DNA from: Ruthenibacterium sp.
GTDB lineage: Bacteria > Bacillota > Clostridia > Oscillospirales > Ruminococcaceae
Length of the DNA: 64,000 nt
Direction: 5' to 3'
Assembly: GCA_020025235.1 (NCBI GenBank)
Contig: JAHHSL010000004.1
Location: 17,162 to 81,161 of the forward strand
Below the pieces are notes generated by a model. That model searched no databases. It was not told where the DNA came from and saw nothing but the letters and a program-made list of their open reading frames with translations. Made by a program: the position numbers and the translations under genes. Of the stretch, positions 42,172 to 51,003 are shown in pieces (within the stretch, counting starts at the first letter, position 1; every line of letters starts with the position of its first letter).

Positions 42172-42756
42172 ATGGACAAAAACATCAGCAAACTGCTGCA
42201 GAATATCGTCAGCACCGCAAGCATCGCGGCCGACGGGGCGAGGAACGCCATGCAGCACGCAGGAAAGGCCGTGGCCGATAAATACGATGAGGTCAAACTG
42301 AACGTTGAGCTTGCCCGTCTTGAAGAGGAGCAGGAAAGCGTATTCAGCGATATCGGACGCATGATCTATCTGATGCATACCGGCGTTGTGCGCGAAACCG
42401 TGATGAGCGATGAAGGCGAAAAATCCCCCAATCAGGTGATCGATTCGCTGCTTGTCACAGCCGAGCAGCTTGGCCAGGAAATGGACCTGATCACCGGCAA
42501 GCTGACGGAATTCCGCGATGAAAAGATCTGCCCGTGCTGCGGACGTCTGTGCGCAGAGCAGGATTCGTTCTGTTCGGTGTGCGGCACAAAGCTGGAGGAA
42601 GAAAAAGCTGCCGAGCCCTGCGCCTGCACGCAGGAACAAGCGGCGGAATGCACCTGTGCGGACAAGCCGGAGGAAACATGCACCTGCTGCTGCGAAGAAG
42701 AACAGGACAGTGCATGCTGCTGCGAAAAGCCGCAGGAGGATGCGGACAAGGAATAA
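42172..42756 (+). CDS. Zinc-ribbon protein with cysteine-rich acidic tail
   Basis: A 194-residue protein of unknown function. The first 115 residues are helical (NISKLLQNIVSTASIAADGA, VELARLEEEQESVFSDIG), as in small Firmicute zinc-ribbon proteins. A zinc ribbon follows, CPCCGRLC...FCSVCG. The last 50 residues alternate acidic residues with cysteine clusters: CACT, CTC, CTCCC and CCC, 11 cysteines besides the six in the ribbon. This resembles a metallothionein-like metal-binding tail. ATG 42172 lies about 10 nt after AAAGGAG. It has a strong promoter of its own and hisS follows. The helical part could bind a partner; nothing in sequence tells which metal. Confidence 0.75.
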   Translation: MDKNISKLLQNIVSTASIAADGARNAMQHAGKAVADKYDEVKLNVELARLEEEQESVFSDIGRMIYLMHTGVVRETVMSDEGEKSPNQVIDSLLVTAEQLGQEMDLITGKLTEFRDEKICPCCGRLCAEQDSFCSVCGTKLEEEKAAEPCACTQEQAAECTCADKPEETCTCCCEEEQDSACCCEKPQEDADKE

Positions 42757-42868
42757 CCGCACAAACAAAAAAGAACAGCAGAATCTGCCGGGCGTGGAAC
42801 CAAAATCCGCGCCCGGCTGAATTTCGTAAAGAGAAAAAGAAAATTTGGAAAAAGGAGTTTACCGTTTT

Positions 42869-44116
42869 ATGAAAACGACACCGCTGAAAGGCATGAAGGA
42901 CATCCTGCCGCGCGAACAGCGCATCCGGGACTATGTGCAGGGCGAGATCCTCAAAACCTACCGCGCCGCAGGCTTCGAGCGCATCACGACCCCGATCATG
43001 GAGGATATGGAAAATCTGGATAAAAGTGACGGCGGCGATAACCTCAACCTGATCTTCAAGGTGCTCAAGCGCGGCGATAAGCTGGCAAAGGCGATCGCAT
43101 CGGGCGAAGAAAAAGAGCTTTCCGACATGGGCCTGCGCTATGACCTGACGCTGCCGCTTTCCCGCTATTATGCGGCAAACCGCGAAGTGCTGCCCAGCCC
43201 TTTTAAGGTCATCCAGACCGACCGCGTCTACCGTGCCGAACGCCCGCAGAAAGGCCGCCTGCGTGAATTTGTGCAGTGCGATATCGACATCCTGGGCGAT
43301 GAAAGCGCCAATGCGGAAATCGAACTGATCGACGTTACGGCGCGCGCGCTGCTGGCGATCGGCTTTTCCGATTTTACGGTGCATATCAACGACCGCCGTC
43401 TGCTGCGCGGCATGCTGGAAAGCTTCGGCTTTGAAAAGCAGGCGCTGGATACGGTGTGCGTGACGTTCGATAAGCTCGATAAGATCGGTGCAGACGGCGT
43501 GGAAAAAGAACTGCGTGAAAAGGAAATGCCCGAACAGGCGGTCAGCGCACTGAAGGCGTTTCTTGAAAAGGGCGCGTTCCGTCTGGAGGACGTGGCTGCC
43601 CTGTGCGAAGATAAAACGCTGGGCGAAACGCTTGCCCGCGTGATCGACACCGTAAAGTCGCTTTCGGACGGACGGTATGCCATTGAATACACCCCTTCGC
43701 TGGTGCGCGGACAGGGCTATTACACCGGCATGGTGTTTGAGGTGACCTGCGCTGCTTTTTCCGGCGCAGTGGCAGGCGGCGGACGCTATGACGAAATGGT
43801 GGGCAAATTCATCGGGCAGAAGGTGCCGGCGGTCGGCTTTTCGATCGGCTTTGAACGCATCTGCTCGATCCTGCTGGACAGCGATTACGATGTGCCCGAT
43901 GAGAAAAAGCGCCTTGCACTTTTGTACCGCGACGACGCCGATTTTGCAGACGTGCTGAAAAAGGCACAGCAGCTGCGCGGTGAATACACCGTGACGGTGC
44001 TGGCTGCCGCAAAGAAAATGGGCAAGCAGCTCGATCGTCTGCAGCAAAGCGGCTGCAGCGCGGTCTGCTTCTATGAAAAATTCCCCGAAATCAAAATACT
44101 TGAGGTAAAAGAATGA
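42869..44116 (+). CDS. hisS: Histidyl-tRNA synthetase
   Basis: A 415-residue class II synthetase. Motifs are KGMKDILPREQR, MRYDLT-like LRYDLTLPLSRYYA, RVYRAERPQKGRLREFVQCDIDILG (motif 2), the histidine-specific QGYYTGMVFEV, and GGGRYDEMVGKF with VGFSIGFERI (motif 3). An anticodon-binding domain forms the last about 90 residues. ATG 42869 follows AAAGGAG. The stop overlaps the start of a MATE gene (ATGA). In many Firmicutes aspS directly follows hisS; here two transporter genes lie in between. Confidence 0.95.
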   Translation: MKTTPLKGMKDILPREQRIRDYVQGEILKTYRAAGFERITTPIMEDMENLDKSDGGDNLNLIFKVLKRGDKLAKAIASGEEKELSDMGLRYDLTLPLSRYYAANREVLPSPFKVIQTDRVYRAERPQKGRLREFVQCDIDILGDESANAEIELIDVTARALLAIGFSDFTVHINDRRLLRGMLESFGFEKQALDTVCVTFDKLDKIGADGVEKELREKEMPEQAVSALKAFLEKGAFRLEDVAALCEDKTLGETLARVIDTVKSLSDGRYAIEYTPSLVRGQGYYTGMVFEVTCAAFSGAVAGGGRYDEMVGKFIGQKVPAVGFSIGFERICSILLDSDYDVPDEKKRLALLYRDDADFADVLKKAQQLRGEYTVTVLAAAKKMGKQLDRLQQSGCSAVCFYEKFPEIKILEVKE

Positions 44117-45492
44117 CATCACAGGAAGCGCATTTTCATAAAATGACGGAGACCCCGCTGCCCCGGCTCATCACCACCATGGCAGTCCCGACGATCATCA
44201 CAATGCTGATTACCGCCGTGTACAACATGGCCGATACCTTTTTTGTATCGCAGCTGGGCACAAGCGCGGCGGGTGCCGTCGGAATTGTGTTTTCGATCAT
44301 GGCGGTCATTCAGGCGATCGGGTTCATGCTGGGCATCGGCGCGGGCAGCCTTGTTTCGCGCAGCCTTGGCGCAAAGGATCACGAGCGCGCCAGCTGCGCC
44401 GCATCCACGGCGTTTTTTGCCGTGCTGGTGTTCGGCAGCTGCGTGACGATCCTCGGCACGATCTTTCTGGATCCGCTGATGCGCCTTCTGGGCGCAACGC
44501 CGACGATCCTGCCGTTCGCGCGGGATTACGCGCGCTTCATCCTGTTCGGCGCGCCGATCATGGGCGGTTCGTTCGTGCTCAATAACATCCTGCGCGGCGA
44601 AGGCCATGCAACGTTCGCCATGGTGGGCATCGGCGCGGGCGGCATCCTGAATATCGCGCTCGACCCGCTGTTCATCTACGGGTTCGATCTCGGCATCAAG
44701 GGCGCCGCCATTGCAACGCTTGTCAGCCAGTGCATCGGCTTTTCGATCCTGCTGTCATTCTTTCTGCGCAAAAAAAGTCAGGCAGAGCTGCATATCAGCA
44801 AGGTTTCGCGCAAGCCTGATATGCTGTTTGCCGTCATCAAGACGGGCATGCCCTCGTTCTGCCGCCAGAGCCTGATGAGCGTTGCCGCGGTGCTGCTCAA
44901 CCGCAATGCTGCCGTGTACGGCGATGCGGCGGTGGCAGCCATGAGCATCGTCGGGCGTGTGTTTATGTTCATCTTCTCGTTCATGCTCGGCTTCGGGCAG
45001 GGCTTTCAGCCGGTTGCGGGCTTCAACTTCGGCGCAAAGCGGTATGACCGTGTGCGCAAAGCGACCTACTTCACCCTGTTTGTCGGCACGGTGCTGATGA
45101 CGACCCTGAGCATCCTGGGCTTTTTTGCCGCACCGTATGCCATGGCGGCATTCCGCAGGGACGATCTGGAGGTCATCGAAATCGGCGCGCGCGCCCTGCG
45201 TGCCCAATGCTTTGTTCTGCCGCTGTTCGGTGTTTCCACAGTGACGAACATGCTGCTGCAGGTAACAGGGCAGTCCGGACAGGCCACGTTCCTTTCCATG
45301 TGCCGCAACGGCATCTTCTACATGCCCGCGATTTTGATCGCCCCGCAGCTTTTGGAGCTGACCGGTGTGCAGATCGCACAGCCGATCGCGGATCTTGCCA
45401 CGTTCCTTGTGACGCTGCCGCTGCTGCTTTTGTTCCTGAAAAAGCTGAACATGTGGGAACAGTTTGAAAAAGCGCAGAACAACAAAGCGTAA
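44113..45492 (+). CDS. MATE family efflux transporter (second of three)
   Basis: A 459-residue MATE protein with about 12 membrane segments. It shows LPRLITTMAVPTIITMLITAVYNMADTFFVSQLGTSA, the DinF/NorM-type start, and FNNILRGEGH-like VLNNILRGEGHATFAM, with the second-half repeat QPVAGFNFGAKRYDRVRK. It is translationally coupled to hisS by a 4-nt overlap, which is unusual for a pump. The substrate is unknown. It ends at a bidirectional terminator. Confidence 0.9.
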   Translation: MTSQEAHFHKMTETPLPRLITTMAVPTIITMLITAVYNMADTFFVSQLGTSAAGAVGIVFSIMAVIQAIGFMLGIGAGSLVSRSLGAKDHERASCAASTAFFAVLVFGSCVTILGTIFLDPLMRLLGATPTILPFARDYARFILFGAPIMGGSFVLNNILRGEGHATFAMVGIGAGGILNIALDPLFIYGFDLGIKGAAIATLVSQCIGFSILLSFFLRKKSQAELHISKVSRKPDMLFAVIKTGMPSFCRQSLMSVAAVLLNRNAAVYGDAAVAAMSIVGRVFMFIFSFMLGFGQGFQPVAGFNFGAKRYDRVRKATYFTLFVGTVLMTTLSILGFFAAPYAMAAFRRDDLEVIEIGARALRAQCFVLPLFGVSTVTNMLLQVTGQSGQATFLSMCRNGIFYMPAILIAPQLLELTGVQIAQPIADLATFLVTLPLLLLFLKKLNMWEQFEKAQNNKA

Positions 45493-45521
45493 TTTGAAAT
45501 ACATATTATACAATACGGAAT

Positions 45522-45556
45522 AAACACCCCGGCGCAGAGGATGCGCCGGGGTGTTT
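45522..45556. terminator. Bidirectional terminator between MATE and EamA genes
   Basis: A 15-bp perfect stem (AAACACCCCGGCGCA and its complement) with short A- and T-runs serves convergent genes. Confidence 0.85.
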
Positions 45557-45571
45557 TGCAAAAAGGCGGAT

Positions 45572-46408
45572 CTATTCAGAGGCTGCGCGCGCCGCGCACA
45601 GCTGATAGCGCACGATGCCGCAGATCACGAGCAGTGCGCCGAACAGCGCGGCACGCGAAAGCGTTTCGCCGTAGACCAGCGCGACCCACACCGGCGTCAG
45701 GACAGGTTCGATCGCCGTGATCAGATTGGCGGCAGCCGGCGCAGTGCGCTCGATGCCCTTCGCCATAAGAATGTAAGAAAGCCCCAGCTGAAAAATGCCC
45801 AGCGCAAGGGCGCACAATACCGGGACGGCGGAAAAATCCCGTTCGGCAAACAGAAAAGGCAGCCCGAGCGCCGCACCGATGACCTGCCCGAAGAAAAACG
45901 AGGAGGCGGGGTCGCTGTCCGCCTCGCAGCCCACGAGGAACACACCGGCATAGCTGACGCCGCTGCACAGCCCGAGCAGATTGCCCAGCAGCGAGCCGGC
46001 GCCAAGTCCGCCGGAAACCAGCAGCGCGACACCGGCAAAAACGGCAAGACAGCAGGAAAACGCGCCTTTGGGCGGGGCTTCGTGCTTTGCCGCCCAAAGG
46101 TAAAGCAGCACAAAGACGGGCGAAGTGTACATCAGAAGATCGGCGTTTGCAGCGCCCGCAAGCTTTGTGGAAAACACATATAGGATCGTGGTGAGCGCAA
46201 GGCTCAGCGCGCCGCGCAGGATGCCGGCATTCATGCGCAGGCGGTGGTGCGAAGCGCACAGGAACAGCCCCGTAATGCACGCGGCAACAGCGCAGCGCGC
46301 GCCGTTGACGGCAAGCGGCGTCCACGGGATGCCCTTGATGCACACGCCCCCGATGCTGCACAGCACCGCTGCGCACACAAGGCACAAAACGCCCGATCTC
46401 TTGTTCAT
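45572..46408 (-). CDS. EamA/DMT family transporter
   Basis: A 278-residue membrane protein with about ten hydrophobic segments in two EamA repeats. The first repeat has GIPWTPLAVNGARCAVAACITG; the second has NLITAIEPVLTPVWVALVYGETLSRAALFGALLVICGI, the typical EamA ending. It is a drug/metabolite exporter by family; the cargo is unknown. I chose ATG 46408 after GGAGGTGC; a 32-codon upstream extension is basic and unlikely. It is convergent with the MATE gene and divergent from aspS. Confidence 0.85.
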   Translation of the reverse strand: MNKRSGVLCLVCAAVLCSIGGVCIKGIPWTPLAVNGARCAVAACITGLFLCASHHRLRMNAGILRGALSLALTTILYVFSTKLAGAANADLLMYTSPVFVLLYLWAAKHEAPPKGAFSCCLAVFAGVALLVSGGLGAGSLLGNLLGLCSGVSYAGVFLVGCEADSDPASSFFFGQVIGAALGLPFLFAERDFSAVPVLCALALGIFQLGLSYILMAKGIERTAPAAANLITAIEPVLTPVWVALVYGETLSRAALFGALLVICGIVRYQLCAARAASE

Positions 46409-46561
46409 ACAGCACCTCCGGCCCCCGCCGCACGGGGTGGTTTTTCCATACAGGATATGCCGTGTGCGGCAAAAAGTATGCGCGAAACGAACACATCGGC
46501 GCAAAGGCGGGCGGCAAAACGGCAGGATTCGCAGAAAAGGGACAGGAATCCGCGCGAAACC

Positions 46562-46590
46562 TTGTCAACCGGACAAGAAAGCGGTATAAT
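46562..46590 (+). promoter_or_regulatory. Promoter of aspS
   Basis: TTGTCA and perfect TATAAT with a 17-nt spacer. The 60-nt leader holds a small CAGTGC/GCGCTG hairpin but no T-box. Confidence 0.82.
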
Positions 46591-46650
46591 ATTGAAGTTA
46601 ATAGACTCCGGCAGTGCAAGAGCGCTGTGACGGAATGAGGAGGGTATTGA

Positions 46651-48435
46651 ATGGAAACAATGGGCAATCTGCGCCGCACCCATTACTGCGGCGGCCTGCG
46701 TGCAAAAGACGCCGGCACAGAGATGACAGTTGCGGGTTCTATCGCAAAATGCCGCGATAAGGGCGGCGTCATTTTTGCGGATTTGCGTGATACTACGGGT
46801 ATCCTGCAGTTGATTTTCGATGATTCCACAGACCGAGAGGTATTTGAAAAGGCTTCCGGGCTGAAGAGTGAATATGTTGTGATCGCACGCGGCACCCTGC
46901 GCGAGCGTGAAGCAAAGACGGATAAGATCCCCACCGGCGATGTGGAACTGTTCGTAACCGAGCTGCGCGTGCTCAGCGGTGCACAGACCACCCCGTTCGA
47001 GGTGCGCGACGATATCAATGTAAATGACCAGCTGCGTCTGAAATACCGCTATCTGGATCTGCGCCGTCCTTCGATGCACGAGCCGATCATGATGCGTTCC
47101 AAGATCGCAAAGGTCGTGCGCGATTATTATGACGAACAGCATTTCGTCGAGATCGAAACGCCGTCGCTCATCAAATCAACGCCGGAAGGCGCGCGCGATT
47201 ATCTGGTTCCCAGCCGTGTTCAGCCGGGCCATTTCTATGCGCTGCCGCAGTCCCCGCAGCTGTACAAGCAGATCCTGATGCTTTCGGGCTTTGACCGCTA
47301 TTATCAGTTTGCGCGCTGCTTCCGCGATGAAGACCTGCGTGCAGACCGTCAGCCGGAATTTACGCAGATCGACATGGAAATGTCGTTTGCGACCGAAGAT
47401 GACATCATGACGGTGAACGAAGGCCTTGTCAAGCGCGTATTCAAGGAGATCCTGGATATCGACGTGCCGACCCCGTTCCTGCGCATGCCGTATACCGAAG
47501 CCATGGATCGTTTCGGTTCCGATAAGCCGGACACCCGCTTCGGTCTTGAGCTGCAGGACGTGACCGACGTTGTCCGCACAAGCGATTTCGTCGTGTTCAA
47601 ATCGGCGATCGAAGCGGGCGGCAGCGTGCGTCTCATCAACGCAAAGGGTCTTGCCGGACAGCTGACGCGCAAGGTCATCGACAAGCTGACGGACGTTGTC
47701 AAAACCTACGGCGCAAAGGGTCTTGCCTATACGCGCCTGACGGAGGACGGCGTGACCTCCAGCTTTGAAAAATTCCTGACCGAAGAGGAAAAGGAAGCGC
47801 TGCATAAGGCAGCCGGCGCTGAAACCGGCGACGTTCTGCTGGTTGTGGCCGACGCAAAGAACAGCGTTGTGTACGCCGCTCTGGGTGCTCTGCGCCTTGC
47901 AGTTGCACGCAAATGCGATCTGATCGACCCTGCAAAGTTCAACTTCCTGTGGGTCACGGATTTCCCGTTCTTTGAATATTCCGAAGAGGAAGGCCGCTGG
48001 ATGGCGATGCATCATCCGTTCACCATGCCGCGCGCCGAAGATCTGGATAAAGTGGAAACCGACCCGGGCGCGGTGCGCGCTCTGGCATACGATATGGTGC
48101 TCAACGGCTGCGAGGCCGGCGGCGGCTCCATTCGTATCAACGACCCCGAGATCCAGAACCGTATGCTGAAGGCACTGGGCTTTTCGGAAGAGCGTGCCCG
48201 TGACAGCTTCGGCTTCCTTATGGACGCTTATCAGTACGGTGCACCGCCCCACGGCGGCATGGCGTTCGGCTTCGACCGCCTTGTCATGCTGATGCTGGGC
48301 CGCGATTCCATCCGCGACGTCATCGCGTTCCCCAAGGTGCAGAATGCGGGCGAGCCGATGAGCGGATGCCCGGAAACCGTAGAGGAAAAACAGCTGCGTG
48401 AGCTTTCGATCGCTTACGTTCCGGCAGAGGAGTAA
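46651..48435 (+). CDS. aspS: Aspartyl-tRNA synthetase
   Basis: A 594-residue bacterial-type class IIb synthetase. An N-terminal OB fold binds the anticodon (VAGSIAKCRDKGGVIFADLRD). Motif 1 lies near RYLDLRRPSMHEPIMMRSKI, motif 2 is FARCFRDEDLRADRQPEFTQIDMEMSF, and motif 3 is GGMAFGFDRLVMLMLGRDSIRDVIAFPK. The GAD insertion domain between motifs 2 and 3 is present, as expected of bacterial AspRS. ATG 46651 follows GAGGAGGG. It is a single-gene transcript with its own promoter. Confidence 0.97.
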   Translation: METMGNLRRTHYCGGLRAKDAGTEMTVAGSIAKCRDKGGVIFADLRDTTGILQLIFDDSTDREVFEKASGLKSEYVVIARGTLREREAKTDKIPTGDVELFVTELRVLSGAQTTPFEVRDDINVNDQLRLKYRYLDLRRPSMHEPIMMRSKIAKVVRDYYDEQHFVEIETPSLIKSTPEGARDYLVPSRVQPGHFYALPQSPQLYKQILMLSGFDRYYQFARCFRDEDLRADRQPEFTQIDMEMSFATEDDIMTVNEGLVKRVFKEILDIDVPTPFLRMPYTEAMDRFGSDKPDTRFGLELQDVTDVVRTSDFVVFKSAIEAGGSVRLINAKGLAGQLTRKVIDKLTDVVKTYGAKGLAYTRLTEDGVTSSFEKFLTEEEKEALHKAAGAETGDVLLVVADAKNSVVYAALGALRLAVARKCDLIDPAKFNFLWVTDFPFFEYSEEEGRWMAMHHPFTMPRAEDLDKVETDPGAVRALAYDMVLNGCEAGGGSIRINDPEIQNRMLKALGFSEERARDSFGFLMDAYQYGAPPHGGMAFGFDRLVMLMLGRDSIRDVIAFPKVQNAGEPMSGCPETVEEKQLRELSIAYVPAEE

Positions 48436-48506
48436 TTCGATGAAAAGCCGCCGCAGCATTGAAGTGATCCCCGCATAGATGCACGGCCCTTACAAAAACA
48501 CAGCAA

Positions 48507-48556
48507 AGAAAAAAGCGGATGCACCCCCGAAGAAGGGAGAGTGCATCCGCTTTTTT
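48507..48556. terminator. Bidirectional terminator between aspS and the rubredoxin gene
   Basis: AAAAAGCGGATGCAC pairs with GTGCATCCGCTTTTT, with a secondary small stem in the loop. Confidence 0.88.
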
Positions 48557-48567
48557 ACTGCCGCAAT

Positions 48568-49209
48568 TTAAAGCTTTTCAAAAACATCGGCGCCCTTTTT
48601 GCAGATCGGGCAGATATAATCCGGGGGCAGCGTCTCGCCCTCATAGATATAGCCGCAGATCTTGCAGCGCCAGCCGGTCACCTTTTTTTCTTCCTTTTCC
48701 TCTGCCGGACGGTAGCTGGAAGCCTTCGGCGGGGTAAGACCCTTTTTCACCAGATGATAATACTGGTATGTCATGGAAGGCGTTGCAGCGTCCAGCAGTT
48801 CGGATTCGTCCACTTCACCCACAAAGATGATGTGCGTGCCGATATCCAGCGTTTTTTTCACCGTGCAGCTGAACCGTGCAACGGTCTGTTCGTTGATATA
48901 AGAAATGCCGTTGCAGTCCACTGTCCAGGAATATCCTTCAAACTTGTCGATTTCGGCGCTGGACTGAAAGCCGAACCGGCCGATCAGCTCCATGGATGCG
49001 TTTTGACCAAGAACGACACCGGTAAATTTGCCGCTTTCCAGGATCGCCTTGGTGGTTTCGTTATCCTTATGGATGGTGACCGAAAGCTGAAGCGGGGAGG
49101 ACGTGACCTGCCCCATGGTGTTGACAACGCAGCCGACCGCGCGGCCGCCGCGGACCGAGCTGATGATGTGCAGCCCGTAACTGAGTTTGTTGAATGCTTC
49201 AAATGACAT
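48568..49209 (-). CDS. High-molecular-weight rubredoxin (flavin reductase-rubredoxin fusion)
   Basis: 213 residues in two parts. The first about 165 form a flavin reductase-like FMN-binding split barrel (FNKLSYGLHIISSV, NTMGQVTSSPLQLSVTIHKDN, FTGVVLGQNA, FVGEVDESELLD). The last 45 are a rubredoxin with WRCKICGYIYEGE and YICPICKKGADVFE; four cysteines bind iron. Such proteins pass electrons from NAD(P)H to flavo-diiron proteins that reduce NO or O2. The ATG is preceded by AGGAGG. A Fur/PerR-like box overlaps the promoter, which fits an oxidative or iron response. The partner flavo-diiron gene is not in the window. Confidence 0.9.
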   Translation of the reverse strand: MSFEAFNKLSYGLHIISSVRGGRAVGCVVNTMGQVTSSPLQLSVTIHKDNETTKAILESGKFTGVVLGQNASMELIGRFGFQSSAEIDKFEGYSWTVDCNGISYINEQTVARFSCTVKKTLDIGTHIIFVGEVDESELLDAATPSMTYQYYHLVKKGLTPPKASSYRPAEEKEEKKVTGWRCKICGYIYEGETLPPDYICPICKKGADVFEKL

Positions 49210-49233
49210 GATTGCACCTCCTGCAATTGTTAT

Positions 49234-49248
49234 TGAGAACTATTATCA
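49234..49248 (-). promoter_or_regulatory. Fur/PerR-type box at the rubredoxin promoter
   Basis: The minus strand reads TGATAATAGTTCTCA, matching 12 of 14 positions of the 7-1-7 Fur-family box (TGATAAT-n-ATTATCA). It starts at the end of the -10, so bound protein would cover the transcription start. Confidence 0.6.
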
Positions 49249-49275
49249 GTATAAATCTTTTTTTATAAAAGTCAA
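49248..49275 (-). promoter_or_regulatory. Promoter of the high-molecular-weight rubredoxin gene
   Basis: On the minus strand TTGACT (49270-49275) and TATACT (49248-49253) have a 16-nt AT-rich spacer. Confidence 0.8.
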
Positions 49276-49475
49276 GTATTCTGCGGAAAAAACAAAATCT
49301 GTGCGGAAAAATGCAAAGCGGTTTATACAAAAAACAAGAGCGCGTGCAATGTGAACGAAAGTGCAAAAAACGAATACAAGAAGTGATAGAAAAGCAGAGG
49401 AAGGTGTGCTATTATAAAAGTAATATCGCCCGGCGCAAAAGGCGCGGGCCAATGAGTTAGGAGTGTACGCGTAAT

Positions 49476-50876
49476 ATGAAATTTTTGAATGTGGACATCC
49501 CCGTTAAAAATCTGCCGGAACTGGATCAGGGCTTTGTCCCCCTGAGCCTGTTCTTCAAGAACTACGAAGCGGGCGCAGCAAAGCCCCTGTGCATCGCTGT
49601 CGAACGTTCGGGCGGCCAGATCGGCACCTATGAAACCAAGATCTACGGCACACCGGAAATGGCAGAGGCCGACGCTTACTACGTCGACCGTATGGTCAAG
49701 TTCCTGCTGTGGAGCTGGGGCGGCTTCAAGGTCATCATCTGCGGCGACGACACCGTTGCCGAAAAGATCAAGGCAGCTTACTCTGAAAACGGCAGCCGCG
49801 CTTTCGATAAGGACTTCATGGAAAACGTCTATGAGACGGGCTTCATTGTAGAAAGCCGTCCGTATGCCGAAAAGCCCGCAGCCGTGCAGCGCGCCGAATC
49901 GATCGGACGCCACATGGACGGCGGCCGCATCGGCTTTGACGCAGGCGGATCTGACCGCAAGGTTTCCGCAGTTCTGAACGGCGAGCCCATTTACAGCGAA
50001 GAAGTGGTGTGGTTCCCGAAAACGATCTCGAACCCGGATTACCACTTCGAGGGCATCATGGCGGCGCTTTCCACGGCAGCAGCCAAGATCCTGGAAAAGG
50101 GCGGCCATGTTGACGGCATCGGCGTTTCTTCCGCCGGTGTTTACATCGACAACAAGTGCATGGTTGCAAGCCTGTTCCTGAAGGTCGGCAAAGAGGACTT
50201 CGACAAAAAGGTCAAGAACATCTACACCCGCGCAGCAGAACAGCTTTCCAATCAGCTGGGCTATCACATCCCGGTCGTTGTTGCCAATGACGGCGACGTC
50301 AGCGCACTGGCCGGCGCAATGGGTCTGGGCGAAAACGGCATCATGGGCATCGCAATGGGCACAAGCGAAGCCGTGGGCTATGTGGATACCGACGGCAACA
50401 TCTGCGGCTGGCTCAACGAGCTGGCATTCGCACCGGTTGACGGCCAGCCCGATGCAATGCAGGACGAATGGTCCGGCGATATCGGCTGCGGCGTCAAGTA
50501 CTTCAGCCAGGACAGCGTCATCAAGCTTGCACCGCGTGCAGGCATTGAGCTGAAGGGCGAATCCCCGGCTGAAAAGCTCAAGGAAGTTCAGGCGCTTATG
50601 GCACAGGACGATCCCCGTGCAAAGGCCGTTTACGAATCCATCGGTGTATATCTTGGCCATGCTCTGGGCCTGTATGCAAAATTCTATGATATCCACCACG
50701 TCCAGATGATGGGCCGCGTTATGAGCGGCAAGGGCGGCGATATCATTATGGATGTTGCATCCCGCGTTATGGATGAGGAATATCCCGAAGTGGCGTTCCG
50801 TCCCGAAGCTCCGGACGAAAAGACCCGCCGCGTCGGCCAGAGCGCCGCAGCAGCAAGCCTGCCGGAAATCAAATAA
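49476..50876 (+). CDS. ROK-type sugar kinase-like protein with long N-terminal extension
   Basis: A 466-residue ASKHA-fold protein. About 150 N-terminal residues of unknown fold precede the kinase part. The phosphate-1 loop is GFDAGGSDRKVSAVLNGE, then GVSSAGVYIDN, VVANDGDVSALAGAMGLG (with the catalytic-type Asp) and the phosphate-2 GIAMGTSEAVGYVD. The CxCGxxGCxE zinc motif of classical ROK proteins is absent. It is probably a sugar or amino-sugar kinase, but the substrate cannot be told. The start follows TTAGGAG. A terminator and a YhcH-family gene follow, which hints at amino-sugar metabolism. Confidence 0.75.
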   Translation: MKFLNVDIPVKNLPELDQGFVPLSLFFKNYEAGAAKPLCIAVERSGGQIGTYETKIYGTPEMAEADAYYVDRMVKFLLWSWGGFKVIICGDDTVAEKIKAAYSENGSRAFDKDFMENVYETGFIVESRPYAEKPAAVQRAESIGRHMDGGRIGFDAGGSDRKVSAVLNGEPIYSEEVVWFPKTISNPDYHFEGIMAALSTAAAKILEKGGHVDGIGVSSAGVYIDNKCMVASLFLKVGKEDFDKKVKNIYTRAAEQLSNQLGYHIPVVVANDGDVSALAGAMGLGENGIMGIAMGTSEAVGYVDTDGNICGWLNELAFAPVDGQPDAMQDEWSGDIGCGVKYFSQDSVIKLAPRAGIELKGESPAEKLKEVQALMAQDDPRAKAVYESIGVYLGHALGLYAKFYDIHHVQMMGRVMSGKGGDIIMDVASRVMDEEYPEVAFRPEAPDEKTRRVGQSAAAASLPEIK

Positions 50877-50900
50877 ATTGACGCATTCTGCGACAAAAAC

Positions 50901-50933
50901 AGCGCGGAGGATTTATTTCCTCCGCGCTTTTTG
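50901..50933 (+). terminator. Terminator after the ROK-type gene
   Basis: AGCGCGGAGGA pairs with TCCTCCGCGCT, followed by TTTTT. A TACAAT at 50935 may be the -10 for the next gene. Confidence 0.82.
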
Positions 50934-51003
50934 GTACAATAGAAAGAAATAGGATCCTTGTGCGGCATTTCCGCCGCACAACAGAAAGAAAAGAGGGCTT
51001 TAT

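Noticed and set aside
42757..42868. Possible T-box or attenuator before hisS (GCCGGGCG hairpin)
   Set aside because: There is no AGAGAG/GGTGAAAG element, no T-box sequence and no T-run after the hairpin.
49345..49370. Possible catabolite (cre) site upstream of the ROK-type gene
   Set aside because: The TG and CG elements are spaced 7 nt rather than 4, so it does not fit the cre consensus.
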